Assembly: GCA_014529385.2 (NCBI GenBank)
Contig: CM043966.1
Coordinates: 109,970,808 to 110,034,807, forward strand
Reading direction: 5' to 3'
Source: Adiantum capillus-veneris
Lineage: Eukaryota > Streptophyta > Polypodiopsida > Polypodiales > Pteridaceae
DNA length: 64,000 bases
Shown: positions 10,878-23,032 of the stretch, one piece after another
Layout: the number at the start of each line of letters is the position of its first letter
Numbering within the stretch: position 1 is the first letter of the stretch
Translations under genes and position numbers: made by a program
The notes under the pieces: generated by a model
Seen by the model: the letters and a program-made list of their open reading frames with translations, nothing else
Told to the model about the DNA's origin: nothing
Database searches by the model: none

Positions 10878-12600
10878 TGTAACATCTAATGCACTAGTAA
10901 CTTGTGTGTAGCGGAAATTGATAACATAGTGAGCATCTCATTAAGAACAAGTTCCTAATGAGCATAGAGAAAGTACTTAATTTGAGAAAGCAACATAGCA
11001 ATTTACACCTAGCTAATTTGGCATTCACGATACTTGAAAAGAGAGAGAAATTGAACAATTGAAAACAATTGAGGACCGAATTTACATGGAGCTGGTCCCC
11101 CCTCCATAAAGGCTTTGTATTATAGATTCTCCCATCAAAGGAGACTTTTGTGCAAAACAATTCTTGTGTTCCTTGACAAAACTCATTGGTACAATGAAGA
11201 AGATGGAAGCTTCATGCACCTAATTATTATTGAAAAACACACTAGTGTACTTAGCCTTAGTCCCAAGACCTCACACACCTTCAAAAATGGTGAGAGCTAG
11301 CAGGGAATGAGGATAGATTGAGAGGAAGAAGATGTATCTTATGAGAAAGAAGTCCCAAGACCTCACACACCGTCAAAAATGGTGAGAGCTAGCAGGGAAT
11401 GAGGATAGATTGAGAGGAAGAAGATGTATCTTACTAGAAAGAAGTATTATCCTTACATAATCACTCTGATAACATAGCTTAGCTTAGTAATTAGCATGGT
11501 AGAGGAGATGAGCATGCCATTGAAGCTTGGCTCTTGGTTGGATTTGCATTTCATAGCCAAGAGTTGTTGGTGTAGGCCTCTACTTATTGATGCTTGGAGA
11601 AGGAGATGGAGTTCTTCTTGAACACATGAGTTGTGTGTGTGTGTGTGTAGCATGAAAGATAGACTAAAATTCCAAGCTCCCTCTCTCTTGGTCGACCCCT
11701 CTTGCTTTTTGCTCTTGCTAGCATCCTATTGGCTCCTACAAAGCTTAGCCAATCACAAATTAGAAACATAATTGATACCCTTGTGACATGTGTCCCCCTT
11801 TCCCCTTTTGTGAGAGCTTTAGATAATCAAATAATTCAATTAAACTCTCATTGGACCTTTTAGTCTTTTGGCCGATAGGAATCAGGCAAGCCATCGGGCT
11901 ACTGGATGCTCATTGCACCCCTTGATAGACTGTCCAATAGTCCTTTAGGGAGCTTAATTTATATTGGTTCTTTTATCAAGCATTTTAAAATCAACTAGAC
12001 TAATTTACTTTAGCCTAAATCTCATTGGCCACCTCTATGGCCATCCAATAGGATTTGAGGGGAGATTGGGGGCAACTAGCCTAGGAGCCTGACATGTGTT
12101 CAGTATTCCCTTTGTGTAAAGGGGGAGCTTTGGAGTGTCTGTGTGTGTTTGTGTGTGTTTCTCTCTCATCCCCTACTATTAGCGATTGCCCCCTCCTTCA
12201 TAGGGGTGTGGGAAAACATTTTATTCTTCCCATGACCATCCAATTTTCCCCTACTTTGGCCATTGGACAATTGAGTCAATTTTAGGAACTTTAGCCTATG
12301 GAAGTCTTAATGGAGCTGAACCTTAGGTATTTTAAGCCCCATTGAAGCACATTGCTCTTTTGCAGATTGTCCCCCTTTGCATCCTTATTTTCCCTCTGAA
12401 TCCCTGCAGAGACGGGTCTGGCAGCCTTACCAATATTCTAGCTTTTACTCCCCCAATACTTCCTCATATTAAATGATTAGTTTAATCATGAGAAAATCGT
12501 TTGGGAGAATTAGATATTAGTTTTTATGATAGGATTTTATGTGATCATGTGATTTTGGGAATGTGATTATATGGATTGTAATCACAAGAAATTTCTCACG
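10878..12600 (-). repeat. Element E 5' LTR
   Basis: The LTR starts (plus orientation) with TGTAACATC next to the primer-binding site. Its far end lies near 12584-12610, where homology to the element A LTR resumes; I cannot place it exactly. The stretch has no recognisable gene. It includes a 92-bp tandem duplication, a short GT run at about 11634-11647 and a CT/GT-rich patch near 12140. Confidence 0.5.
11261..11444. repeat. Direct duplication, period 92 bp
   Basis: TCCCAAGACCTCACACACC at 11261 recurs at 11353, and the following ~70 bp is nearly identical in both units (one or two mismatches). This is a recent tandem duplication within the element E LTR. Confidence 0.9.
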
Positions 12601-12892
12601 TGAATATTAAATCCGTGAAAGGGAGTGAATATTAAGATGTGGTGTGTATTGGGTGTGCTGAAATGAACATTGGTGGTGTGTGTGAGTCAGACGGTGGTCT
12701 TGCTAGCATGTGTGTGTTGAGAAGTGTGTAGACAATCGCCTATGAGCATGAATCATATCTTTTGAAGGTGTTTCTGAGAGGATAGGAGTGTTGTGAATGC
12801 CTTGAGATTTAGAGAGGCGTCTTTTTGTGTTTCGAGTGTGCTCCCCATTCCCCCTCTCTGTCTTCTGTTGCCCCCACTAAGGAGCACACCGA

Positions 12893-13554
12893 TTGCTCCC
12901 AGTTAGACTAGAAGACATAGGTTTTTGCTTTGGTGGACATGGCATCTCGAGGTATGGGCCATTTTTTGTAGGTGAAGAGAATCCTGATGAGTGGATTGCA
13001 GATTTTGAGTTATATATATTGTCACCGCGTGTGTCAAACAAGGACAACAAGATGCAAAATTTTTTGTTGGTGATGCATAGTAAAGCAAAAGTGTGGTACA
13101 AAACTTTGTAAGGTGAGATGAGGCATCCTTGGTCGGCTGTACAAACACGTTTTTGGCACCACTTTCACAAGGAGGCATCCCAGTCAAGATGGATGCAAAA
13201 CTAAAGGCACTAAAATAGGATGTAAGTGAAAAAATCAGTTTGTGTTTGGATTTTTTTGAAGCATGTTGTGCAGAGTTGGTGGCATCCATGCAATTGGCTG
13301 ATGGAGAATACTTTAAATTGGATAAATTCATGGCATGCCTACATCCTAAAGTGAGGGAAAAGGTGGACTTTGAAAGCTCAAAAACTTACAATGGTGTAGT
13401 GACCAGTCCAAAGGGGAAGAGTAGGAAAATAAAAAACAAGATTGAACAGGGAGTGTCGGGCTATGAAGTAGTGGTTCCTATCCAACCTCATGGTCCTAGG
13501 GATTTTGTTCATGAGGAGAACCATGGGAACCAAGGTACAGTAGTTGTGCCATAG
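12893..13554 (+). pseudogene. Element A gag (decayed)
   Basis: Plus-strand frames 12893-13111 and 13240-13554 together read as a gypsy gag: FFVGEENPDEWIADFELYIL, then SKAKVWYKTL, later FEACCAELVASMQLADGEYF and LHPKVREKVDFESS. These are the usual capsid landmarks (the W-I...E...Y segment and a V-x-E-K-V box). At least two stops or frameshifts lie between 13111 and 13240. No zinc knuckle is recognisable downstream; 13555-14400 is a decayed linker and protease area with no intact active site that I can point to. Confidence 0.6.
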
Positions 13555-14409
13555 AACTGGGTGAAAATTGTACATGATTTATCCAAGAAAATGTAGGAAT
13601 TGCGACTTAATGTGATGGATAGAGGATAGCCACAAGGAGCAAGGGGCAGGAAAAGGCCATTTCCCGGGACACTGTGTGCTAGATTTTCCTTATCTATTGA
13701 GAGAAAGACGTGATATTTACCCTTTGTTGGAAGAGGAGTATTCCAAGCACAACTTAATGGCCCAAGAGAGTAGGTGATCAAGAATCTAGGGCAGCCAGCT
13801 CCTCCAGATGGGGGTGAAGTCTCTAGGGTGAACATCATTGGAGTGGATAAGCAATGTTGAAATTTTGACCAACAAAAGGGCTAGAGCTGAAAGGGAAACA
13901 AAAATTGAGTGGGATACTAGAGCTTGCAAAGGCAAAGAGAATGTGTATGTGGGCAGGGAGCTATTGGAAACTAGAAATAATAGAAGGTGTCGTAAGATCA
14001 AACATGGTGATTTCTAGCTACGACACAGCTACCCCGAATATGGTGTGGTAAGTGATGTGTAGAGCCAAAAAGCTAATATAGCTTTTGGTGAGTTGTTGGC
14101 TTTGAATCCTAAACTACAAAGAAAACTGCTTGCAATAGGTGAAAACAAGAGTGGGAAAGCAAGGTTTTCACCTCTCTTGACAAAGAGAGAGGAAGATATG
14201 TGGTATTAGATTTGAAGACCAAAGAAATCCATTTGTATCCTATGGCGGCAAGAGATGAAGATGATACGACACGCTACAAGTACGAAATCAAGATAGCCTA
14301 TGGGAAAGACTACATTAATATCAAGGAAGAGAAGAGCAAGGATGGTATGTTGTAGAAAGATGCTGATTTCTTTTGTGTCATTGTTGAAGGCTCTCATGCA
14401 AAAGAGGAA

Positions 14410-15470
14410 ATGCAACCACAAGTTCATGGTATAAATGCAGAAGCGGTAACCCGTATGTTGAGCGAGGATTTGACCAAGCAAGTGAGAGAAGGCTATGTAC
14501 AATGGTGTTCCTCCTTTTTGAATCTATTTACAACAAAGTACAAGGATCTGCGAGGAGCAAAGGGTGTTGAGCACAAGATTTTCCTCAAGAAAGGGTACAA
14601 ACCAAAGGTGCAAAACCTGAGGAGACTAGGGGAGATTCAAAAGGAAGCCATTTGGAAGGAGATCAACCAATTTTTGGATGCAAGTATTATATACCCCATG
14701 AAGGAGTCAGAGTGGTTTCCCCGGTGGTTATCACTCCTAAGAAGAATGGTCAATGGTGGGTGTGTGTCGACTACAAGCCATTCAATGCGGTGATTAAGAG
14801 AAACCACTACGCATTGTCGTTTCAAGATGAGATCCAAAATCAGGTAGCTGGCCATGAGAGGTATTCCATCATGAATGGGTTTTTAGGGTACTTTTAGATA
14901 GGGATTGCATTTGAAGACCACCTGAAGACAACATTTATCTGTCCATGGGGATTTTTTTCCTACCATGAGGTGCCATTTGGATTGGTAAACGCCTATGCCA
15001 CTTTTCAAGATTGGATGAACTAAATGTTTGGTCCCTACTTGGGCAGGTTCATTAGGGTTTTCATGGATGAAATTGGGAGCTATAGGTCAAGGGTGGACCA
15101 TTTGTCAAATCTGTGGCTATGTTTTTTAGAGGCTTGATGAAGAAGGAGGAAAATTGAATCCCAGTAAGTGTAAGTTAGAACAACCTTGAGAGCAGCTATT
15201 GGGTCATGTGGTGTCACAAAACAGAATTGAAGCGGATCCGAAGAAGGTCAAGGCTCTAGTCTCGATGGAGCCTCCCTCTAATGATCAAGGTTTGTTCTTG
15301 TTTGTGCATAAGCTAAAGTATATGTCATGATTTTTGTGATGATGTCACAATATGCATATCCTATTCAAAAGAGGGCTCAACAAGTTCATGGATTTGCATG
15401 GGATGAAGAATCTCGCGAATCCTTTGATAGGGTGAAGGAAATCTTGTGTCAGTTTTGCTGATGGTGTGTC
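14410..15470 (+). pseudogene. Element A reverse transcriptase (decayed, catalytic box mutated)
   Basis: Frame 14410-14793 gives the RT entry (GVEHKIFLKKGYKPKVQNLR). The next frame gives VVITPKKNGQWWVCVDYKPF, AGHERYSIMNGFLGYF and, after a stop, TTFICPWGFFSYHEVPFGLV. The catalytic box at 15060-15071 reads F-M-D-E instead of F-M-D-D, so the second metal-binding Asp is lost. Frameshifts separate the pieces. The closest relative in this window is the RT of element C, which shares CVDYKP, AGHERY and GYLGYF. Confidence 0.75.
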
Positions 15471-15471
15471 C

Positions 15472-16697
15472 TCCCAATCAAGAGAAAGATTTCTATGTGG
15501 CTATGATGGTAGGTACCATGTCTATTGGGTAGTGTTGTTGCAAAGGTTAGAAAGGAGCAATAAGCATGTCTACTTTGAAAGCAGGGTGATAAGTCCTGGA
15601 GAGGCAACCTACACCGAAGCGGGGCAGTGGGTCATGGCATTGGCAGGAAGTCTCGAGGGGGGGGGAGGGTGTCACTATATGTGAAACCTTTATATCGTTT
15701 GCATTCAAGGACTATTTATAAACCCCTTAGCTGCAATTTTTTGAGCAACAAAAGGAACCCTTTTCCTATTCAATCTGTAACTTTTTTCAAGATCATTTTT
15801 AAGCACCCTTATGTATGTGAAATTGTGAGAAATTATAGAATAAAATAATCCATACTTTTGAACCCACATGATAGGATTTTTTTAAAATTGTAATGACCCT
15901 CCCCCCCCCGCGAGCAGAAAGCTTAAAGTGCACCTCATTGAGTTCTATGTGTTCACAACTAACAATTTGTTGCCTCAAGTGGTGTTGCACTTAAAGCCAG
16001 GGAAGCAGATCATGAAGTGGGTGATAGAGTTATAGGAGTTCAACTTTGAGTTCAAGATTAACCATACTAGTCAACCTCACCTAGCCAAAATCTTGGTTAG
16101 CAAGGTCGTTGATTTACCAATTTATTCAAGGGTGGTATGAGATGAAGGAAAGGAGGAGTAAGTATTGGTGGGATATTTTACCATGTGGTTTGATGGTGTG
16201 AGGAGGGTGATGCAGAAAGCAAGTGAAGGTGTGGTGATACAAGATCCACACGGCAAGCTTATGATTTGTAAGATGTCCACACCAACAATGAGGCACAATA
16301 TATTGCCCTCCATCTAGGTTTGAAGCAATGTGTGGAGTTTGACATATCCAGATTGGTAGTGAAAGGCAATGCATTATTGGTCATCATGGGCGAATGGTAG
16401 GTAAAGGGGGATTCCTTAAAGAATTGGTTCTTTGCTATTAAGAATATACTAAAGTTCTTGGAGGAGATCTAATTTAAGCATGTTAAGAGAGAGCAAAACC
16501 ACAAGAGGGGGACCAACTAGCAAGAAATAGAATGCAAGTACATGTTGCATGTATATATGTGGCCCCAGCCACTTACACAAGTAGGGAATCCTTGAAAGAG
16601 ATAGAAGATTTTTTGAGTACATTGGAATGTCCAGAGGGTTTGTCCAAACTGTTGAGGAGAAGAATAGTGCAAAAGGATCACAATTTTACACTGGTAG
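15472..16697 (+). pseudogene. Element A RNase H, second RNase H and start of integrase (decayed, MITE inside)
   Basis: 15472-15650 and 15914-16120 are the two halves of the RT-linked RNase H region, split by a 262-bp MITE. From about 16150 to 16500 the plus strand shows, across frames, a second RNase H-like pattern: MWFDGVRR, then a segment matching the N-E-x-x-Y box near 16285, and VVKGNALLVIMGEW. Element C has the same extra domain in a better state. 16532-16697 is the beginning of the integrase region, cut at 16697 by element B. Many stops are present. Confidence 0.5.
15652..15913. mobile_element. Mutator-like MITE, copy 2 (262 bp)
   Basis: The ends are G-rich inverted repeats: TCGAGGGGGGGGGAGGGTG at the left and the complement of GACCCTCCCCCCCCCCGCGA at the right. 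Flanking 9-bp sequences GCAGGAAGT (15643-15651) and GCAGAAAGC (15914-15922) match at 7 of 9 positions, as expected for an older target duplication. The interior aligns with copy 1 at 7186-7417. The RNase H coding sequence of element A continues on the far side. Confidence 0.65.
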
Positions 16698-17945
16698 TGA
16701 CGGACGCAAAGCAGACCCCAAACCCCGACGGCCTCTAAAACGCAGGCATCCGAATGGCACGCCTCGAGCCTGCCCACGGTAAAGCGAACAGGGGGCACCA
16801 CCTAGCTTTGAGCGGCTAGGACACAAACCACGATGATATGAACAACGCAAAATTACACACACACACACACACACGGTCATTTGCAAACCCTCGGGGGGGT
16901 GTGAGGGTGAATTATTTTTGCAGTATTTACAAAGTGTCACGCCGTGGTGGTAGAGAGGTGGGGAGAGGAGGTGGTGCAACCTACTTGGTGCGTTCTCTAA
17001 GATGACTCCATGATTGTGAAACTTACTACCAAGAGCGTGTATACGTGTGTGCATCGACCATTGGAGTCGAGAGATGGGTGTGGTTCCCTTCGCATGGTGC
17101 AATTCCCAAGGCAAACCCAACACACAAGCCCCCTCCCCATGATGGTGATGGTGTCAATCCTTCCCACTACACTCTACCAAATGCTTGGCTCCTCATGAAA
17201 TGCCCCCCCCCCCGATAGTGACCTCTCAATGCCAATTTATAGGTGTTGGTTGCTTGGATTATGGTAATCCGAGTGTGGTTAGGGTAAGCTTAATCGGGGA
17301 GACAAAGCAAGTGGTGGCCCGGTGTGGTTGACCCTTGCTTTGTTTTGGGAGGTTTATTAAAGGTGGGAATCTCTAGGTGGGCCTTTGTGACCATCACCTA
17401 GAGAGAGGATATTTACAAAAAAAATGGGAATTTACAATGGCTCGGGTGAAAACTGAAGAAAATGATAAAAATAACCTATAAATTACTGGGATGGCGTTGT
17501 GGTTGCGTGTTGCCGGTGAATGGTGTGTTGCCGGTACGTCAGTGTCGAGCGTACTTCTTTTCGGGGTCGGACGAAGCATGCCATCGGTGCACTTCCTCGT
17601 TTTGTTGTTGGTGGCGCGTGCTTTGGATCCTTCATCTTTTTGTGTCCTTCATCTTTTTGTGGTTGTCATAGTTGTGAAGTCCTTCGTTTTTTTCTTGAAT
17701 TCATGGTGCGTATACGCATGTGTGTGTATGTATGTGCATGTGGGCGGATGTGTATATATATATATGTATATGGGTGTGTGTGCGTGAGTGCATGTATGTA
17801 TTTGTATGTGTGGGCGAGCGTGCGGTGGGAACGGGGGCTTATGTACATAATGTATATATGTTTTTTATATATTTTTACATTTTTTTTTTCTTCTCTATTC
17901 GGCAGCCAGCGGCAGCTACGCAAGCTTGGGGTGGGGGGTGGGGGG

Positions 17946-17998
<53 letters not shown>

Positions 17999-18257
17999 CA
18001 TGAGTGGGGTGTGTGTGTGTGTGTGGTGTTGAGAGAGAGAGAGAGAGAATGCGTTGCGCCTGTACAAAACGAGAGGGGGAGAGAGCGGGAGGGCGAGCCG
18101 CTGCTACCGAAACAGAGCGAGCGCGAGAGAGGGAGAGGGGGTTGGGGGTGTGTGTGTGTGTGAGTGTGAGGATGATGGAGAGGGTGAGGATGAGGATGAG
18201 TGTGTGGTGTATGAAGGCGTGGGCTCCATGGTCATGCGCGTTGTGCCTTCGGGCTTG

Positions 18258-18353
<96 letters not shown>

Positions 18354-19151
18354 AGGTGGCGCTAGAGGCAGGGGGAATCTCCTAGGGCGAGTGCCCATCG
18401 TGGGGGGGGGAGAGGAAGAGAGTGTGTGACAGAGGGGGGGGGGGGGGGGGGGGGTGTTGTCTTATCCTCCGTTTTGTATGTTGTCTCAAGGATGAGGGGG
18501 GGGTAGAAGTCAATGGTGTGGGGGGATAGTGGGGATAGCAGGCCAAGGGAAGGGTGAGTGAAGCCGAGGGGAGGGTGAGGCGAGCGGGTGGGGAAGAGGG
18601 GGGAGGGGTTAGGGGGAGAATATTAGCGGGCCAAGGGGAGAGGTAAAGAGAGTGGGGGAAAAAGTGTGAGGGGGGGGAGGTGTAAAGGGTGAGTGTGTAA
18701 GAATATGGGAGAGCGGAGGGGGGAGTTTCCATGCGGCTCAACACAGAGGGAGCACGAGAGAGGGGTTGGGGTGAGTGCTCAAAGCTTGCGCCTGGCCGGG
18801 GGGGTGGTAAATTTAGAGAGAGGTATGTAGGGAAAATGAGAGAGAAAGAGAGGGGGTGTTATTTCATCCAATGCCCGTTGAGCGGGGGGGGGGATAAACT
18901 ACGTGGGGGGATTAAGGGTATTTGAAACCGAGGGCGGCCGGTTAGGCTGGGGTTTGGACGAACGGGGCTGAGGGTGACAAGGCCGGCAAATCGAAGGGGG
19001 GGGGGGGGGGGGGGGTGTCATGCCCGTAGGGGTGTTGGGAGGATTGACCAGGCGGTGCCGAGCCTTCCAACATGGTTGCCAAGGCTTCAATAGAGGAAAA
19101 TAAAGTTTTTTTTTTCCTTCTTTTTCTTTGATTTTCAAAAGTCGGCTATCA
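16698..19151 (-). repeat. Element B 3' LTR (2454 bp)
   Basis: Boundaries are TGACGGACGCAAAG at the left and GTCGGCTATCA at the right; the same edges delimit the copy at 23053-25460 and the solo LTR at 40760-42492. The LTR is strikingly strand-asymmetric: plus strand (GT)n at about 17948-17996, (GA)n at about 18262-18349, and G runs (18433-18455, 18999-19015). Read in the element's direction these are pyrimidine tracts. Translated frames in this region (LSLS, CVCV, PPPP) are artefacts. Confidence 0.85.
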
Positions 19152-19169
19152 TTAGCCCTCTCCCTTTGG
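19152..19169 (-). other. Element B polypurine tract
   Basis: On the minus strand, CCAAAGGGAGAGGGCTAA directly precedes the 3' LTR. Element C has the matching tract CCAAAGGGGGAGGGCTAA at 50508-50525. Such a tract primes plus-strand DNA synthesis. Confidence 0.8.
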
Positions 19170-20608
19170 CTAGAGGCATTCATGCTTCTAGCTCTGACTC
19201 TCATTCTTCTTCCGCTTAGCTGTAGGAGTCGATATCGAGTTTCCTTCTGAACTAGCCATTCCATTTGGCCATTGGTGAGATTTCTGGGATATTCATGAAT
19301 CTGTAACAGGTTCGGGTGATAGCTTGTTCCTTGGAATAGTGTTTGTTGATTAAACGGGAAGCCCATGGCTTCCAGAACTCTGTGCCAGTGTCCTCCTGGA
19401 TCCCAAGTGAAAAATAGGATCATTGTCTGCAGCGTCCAGACAATAAAATTTGCATGCCAAATTGGACCAAATTTGTAACCACCAGTAGCGAGAGGGGAAA
19501 TGAGCATCTTGGCTCCTGCAAAGACAGAACTGAAACTTATGATTCCCAAGAGTGTACCAAGAATCCACCATATAAGGCCGCCTTGTTGGTGTGGTGAGCT
19601 TCCTTACTGCCATGACTGGAAAAATTTGCAAGCATATCATGCTTCTTTTGGGTGTGCTCAAACATGTCAGCTTCCTTTACTGATGCTAATAGAAAGCCAC
19701 CTACCTTGCGGCTTAAATACAAGCGTAAACCACTTACCTTTCTCCAAAGAGGATGCACTATTTGTAAAAAATTGTACCAAATTGGGAATGAGGTCTTCAT
19801 TATTGCATTCTATCAGACTTTTGTCTATCCATGGCTCCTTAGATCTTATATCCATGTTGATCTTATCTCTATATGTTATAGCGGCTAGCCATAGCCATAG
19901 GTCTGATGCATCCCATGCAAACACAATGTTGTGTTGTGGAGGAGTTTGGAACATCCTTAAAAGGTTGGAAACATATTGATCATCAAACTTACTCAGAACA
20001 CCCTCACATAAACTATAGGCATTACCCATCTCCAAGTTTATAACACCCTTCAGTAGACTAGAGGCAGTACCCATCTCTAAGTCTATAACACTACACAATA
20101 AAGTCTTGCTCGGCTGCCAAGCCTCTGGAGCAATATCCAACTCCAAACCTTTGGTCATACTTACCTCTTCGTTATGGTCCTCTAGTGAAACTGCCTTGAT
20201 GCAAGATTCCTTTATCTTGCTACACTGTTCTTGGTCCATGATGCTGGTGCACAGGCTTCTGTTCTCAAAGCCCTCCCCTTTGCTTGATATTTTGTCCATC
20301 TTCTGCAAAGCCTTGCTAGCAGGCTAGTCTTCCTCTTCTCCTGTTTCTTTCATACCCTTTGCATTCCTCTTACTCTGACAAGGCCTAATCAACACTTTAC
20401 ACCTTCTTACCCTTACTGCCCAATGTTGTCGATTGATTGCTTTGGTGTATATTTCATCCAAGGTTAAAGATGTACTCACATTTGTAACACAATTTTCTTG
20501 ACTTACCTCACCCACTGGGGTAGCATCTTTTGATTCTTTAACCTCTTGTTCCACTGCTTCAGTTCTTTGAATAGTATTCTTACTTGATCCTTCTTCTATT
20601 ACACTCAT
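19170..20608 (-). CDS. Element B: unrecognised ORFs in place of pol
   Basis: Minus-strand frames 20608-20324 (94 residues), 20308-19667 (213 residues) and the internal part of 19549-18899 occupy the slot where pol belongs. The 213-residue frame is soluble and acidic, contains a duplicated phrase (SVIDLEMGTASSLL / GVINLEMGNAYSLC), and has a Trp-rich segment (WDASDLWLWLAAITYRD). The third frame begins with a strongly hydrophobic stretch (LGIISFSSVFAGAKML) that could be a membrane segment; its tail past 19151 is LTR sequence. I recognise no family and see no RT, RNase H or integrase motif. Candidates are captured host sequence or a rearranged remnant. One or more stops separate the frames, so the true gene model is unknown. 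Confidence 0.35.
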
Positions 20609-21657
20609 CTTGACCTCTTCTGCAAGACCAATGATACTTGGTGTGTGGGTACTAATTGGTGGTGGGCGTAGGATGATTGTAAGTGGTGATTGTGGCGGTG
20701 GTTACATTGGTGAGACTTGCGTTGAACTGGTGTGGCTAGCTGTGGTTGCACCGCTGGTGGTGGGATTTGAACAGGTGGGATTGGTTGCCTGGGTGGCCGT
20801 GGTCTTGCTCTTGGTGGAGAGATCTGATTCTCTCTCCCCTCTCTATTGAAATTCTGCCTCCTCGGGTCGGGCAGTAGTACATTCCATGGCCATCTTCCCT
20901 GCAGTTGTAACAGTGGTACTCTGGGTTCTGCCTTCATTGTCCTCTTCCTTGTTCTGGGTTCCTGCCAGATGCATGCCCTTGCTGCACCAGATGCACAGAT
21001 AAACTCTCTAGTTGGGTGGTGATGCGACTCAGCAGGTCTTGCTGCTCTTCTGATGCCTCCTGCGGTTGGACTCTATGATTGGTTGTTGCAACCACTGGGG
21101 TTGGTCGGGCCGAGCTTGTTTCCTCTGACTCATTTACTCTTGCTTGCATGCGCAGCTTCTTGTCTTTAAGGCGGGCTACTTCGACTGACAACTCATATGT
21201 TGCAAGAAACCTTCCCTTCACCTTCTCTCTAAGCGTTGACCATAGACAAGCAATGAAACAGTCCTTCTTTAGGAAATTAGGCACTCCTTCGCCTTCCTTC
21301 AATGAGGCAACCCATCTCTCCCATAAGTCCACAAATTTGGACTTGTAGGTTGCATACTCTAGCAGGCCTCCCTGCTTTAATTGCTAGTAGCTACCATAGC
21401 TTCTCCGAGGTTGTGCCTCCACCAAACCTCTTTACAAAAGAAGCCCTTAACACTTCCCATGCATTCTTGGTAGCCTAGGTCAATGCATTATACCAGGACT
21501 TGGCCTCTACTTTCATCGGTAGAGGAAAAATTCTAAGTCGTGAAACGTCGTCATCTTTGTTGGAGACGACACAAACAATGTCGAAATCATCCAAAAAGTC
21601 GGTGGTGAGATCCTCTCCCTTCTTTTCACTGAACGTGGGGAAAGAAACACTTGCCAT
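20605..21657 (-). pseudogene. Element B gag with CCHC knuckle
   Basis: The likely start is at 21657 (MASVSFPTFSEKKGED). Frames 21657-21475 and 21332-20934 give a gypsy gag: VEAKSWYNAL, MDLWERWVASLKEGEG, LREKVKGRFLATYEL and a basic/coiled segment VARLKDKKLRMQARV. A CCHC knuckle of the form CYNCREDGHGMYYC is encoded near 20880-20920 in a second frame. A break between 21475 and 21332 is a frameshift or stop. Sequence is nearly identical to gag of element C at 55142-55435, so packaging by C-encoded proteins is plausible. Confidence 0.7.
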
Positions 21658-22131
21658 AGTAGTAACTCAAGACATTACAAATCTCTTTTTCTTTTTCTTT
21701 TTTTTCTCTTTTTTTTTTAGCATTACGTTAACAGTAGCGGCTCATAGCGGCTTTTTACAAGGGTGGGTGGATAGGTTAAAGCAAGATAAAGATAGAGACA
21801 TTAAAGGAATGATGGTAATCTAATATGGGGAGAATGATAGGCTTCGGGGAATTGAGGATTTCTCCTAGTACCGCCGCACCGAATAGGTATACGATCTTCT
21901 GTTGGTAGAAGACTTTCCTATCTACATAAATATTCACATGCATATGCTACAGGACTCTGAACGGGAATGCCGTCGGCCCATTTTCCATCATGCACAGAGG
22001 GTGGAATATATACTTACTCATACTCTTACCGTGCCAGTGTTGATGAGTCGGCACATCCACAAGAGGTCGTCGCCTTTCATGGGCTCTACCTTTCCTTCGT
22101 TGCTCAGTACGTACGGGGTGATGGCGACGCG

Positions 22132-22977
22132 TCAAACCACTCCCAGCCTCTTGGCTAATAGCAATTGCAGATAACTTCCGTAGTCGGCGTGTTGCATCAA
22201 TTCTACTCCATTCAATTGCAACTCGTCGCCAACCCACTCGGTTTCTCCCATGGTAGAGAGTTTCTTCAGGATAAGTTGTACGGGGAGAGGAGGAAGATCC
22301 TCCACTCGCTTTCCAAAACAGCGAGAGTAGTAGCCGAACCACTCTTCTCTAGGACATGGGAATCTTCTTACCACTTCTTCTTCTGAATTCTTGAAGTGGA
22401 TTGGTAGCACTCGCATGCATCGTGCAAATCGGTAGGCGACCTTCCGCCGCTTAGCTTTGGATGACTTCTTCTTTGGCAAAGTGGGTACAACCCGGCTTTC
22501 TGAGCTTGAAGCACTTGCTTGGCCAGATGCTTCTCCCTTAGGGGTCATGTGTTTCCAGACTGGCTTATCTTCTCCTTGCCTTTGGCTCGGGTAGCCCCTC
22601 TAGGCCACTTTGGATTTATAACTTTGACTGCAGTTTCTTTAGGGAAAAGAGGTCTCACCGTTTGCTTCCCTTCCTTGATGTAAATGACTTCTTCCTGATG
22701 AATGTCGATATAGATGACTTTAGCCCTTTCGCTTCATTTGTTGTTGGCACTCGTTGACAGTGTGCCTTGGTTGACAACAGTGATGGCACTTCACCGACCT
22801 CCCACATGATGCTCTCAATTTATAGTTAGAAAGAGCGACACGAGATGGAGAATTTACCTCTTGAATGCTGAGGACACTGCAGCCTGGCAGTAGCACTTCA
22901 ATGAAGGCGGCTAGTGCCTCCTTCGTCTCCTCTTCTTCCGTCCTCCAGTTAGAAAATTCCCTCAGCCATTCGTCCAT
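22132..22977 (-). CDS. Element B extra upstream ORF with its own zinc knuckle
   Basis: Between the primer-binding site and gag lie two minus-strand frames. 22977-22720 (85 residues, MDEWLREFSNWRTEEE...) ends with a Cys/His cluster, CHHCCQPRHTVNEC, of the CCHC zinc-knuckle type. 22548-22132 (138 residues) has a basic Lys/Ser-rich start (LPKKKSSKAKRRKV) followed by a globular-looking segment (FPCPREEWFGYYSRCFGKR). Some large Tat-type plant elements carry an additional ORF upstream of gag, and this sits in that position. I do not recognise the family. The two frames may be one ORF split by a frameshift. Confidence 0.4.
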
Positions 22978-23032
22978 GATTGATAGTGGGCGTCACTTTC
23001 ATCATTGTAAACTGAAGGGTCTTAGAAAGCCT

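Larger units (their letters stand above)
8004..12600 (-). mobile_element. Element E: truncated Ty3/gypsy retrotransposon inserted in the element A LTR
   Basis: A minus-strand element in the order LTR (about 12600-10878), primer-binding site, gag, zinc knuckle, protease, and the start of reverse transcriptase. It stops abruptly at 8004 in the middle of the RT motif VDYRSL, where the sequence switches to element A LTR. The rest of pol and the second LTR are absent. The missing ~1 kb of element A LTR at the same place suggests one deletion removed both. The primer-binding site resembles the initiator-Met type. No target duplication can be recovered because one end is deleted. Confidence 0.65.

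Noticed and set aside
17394-18032. Duplicated open frames at 17394-18032, 23697-24199 and 48777-49352 as a protein family
   Set aside because: They recur only because the LTR recurs; the frames are not kept intact between copies and run into GT tracts.
20610-21348. Plus-strand frames at 20610-20849 and 21079-21348, and the equivalents at 54711-55451
   Set aside because: Antisense shadows of gag, which is clearly recognisable on the minus strand.
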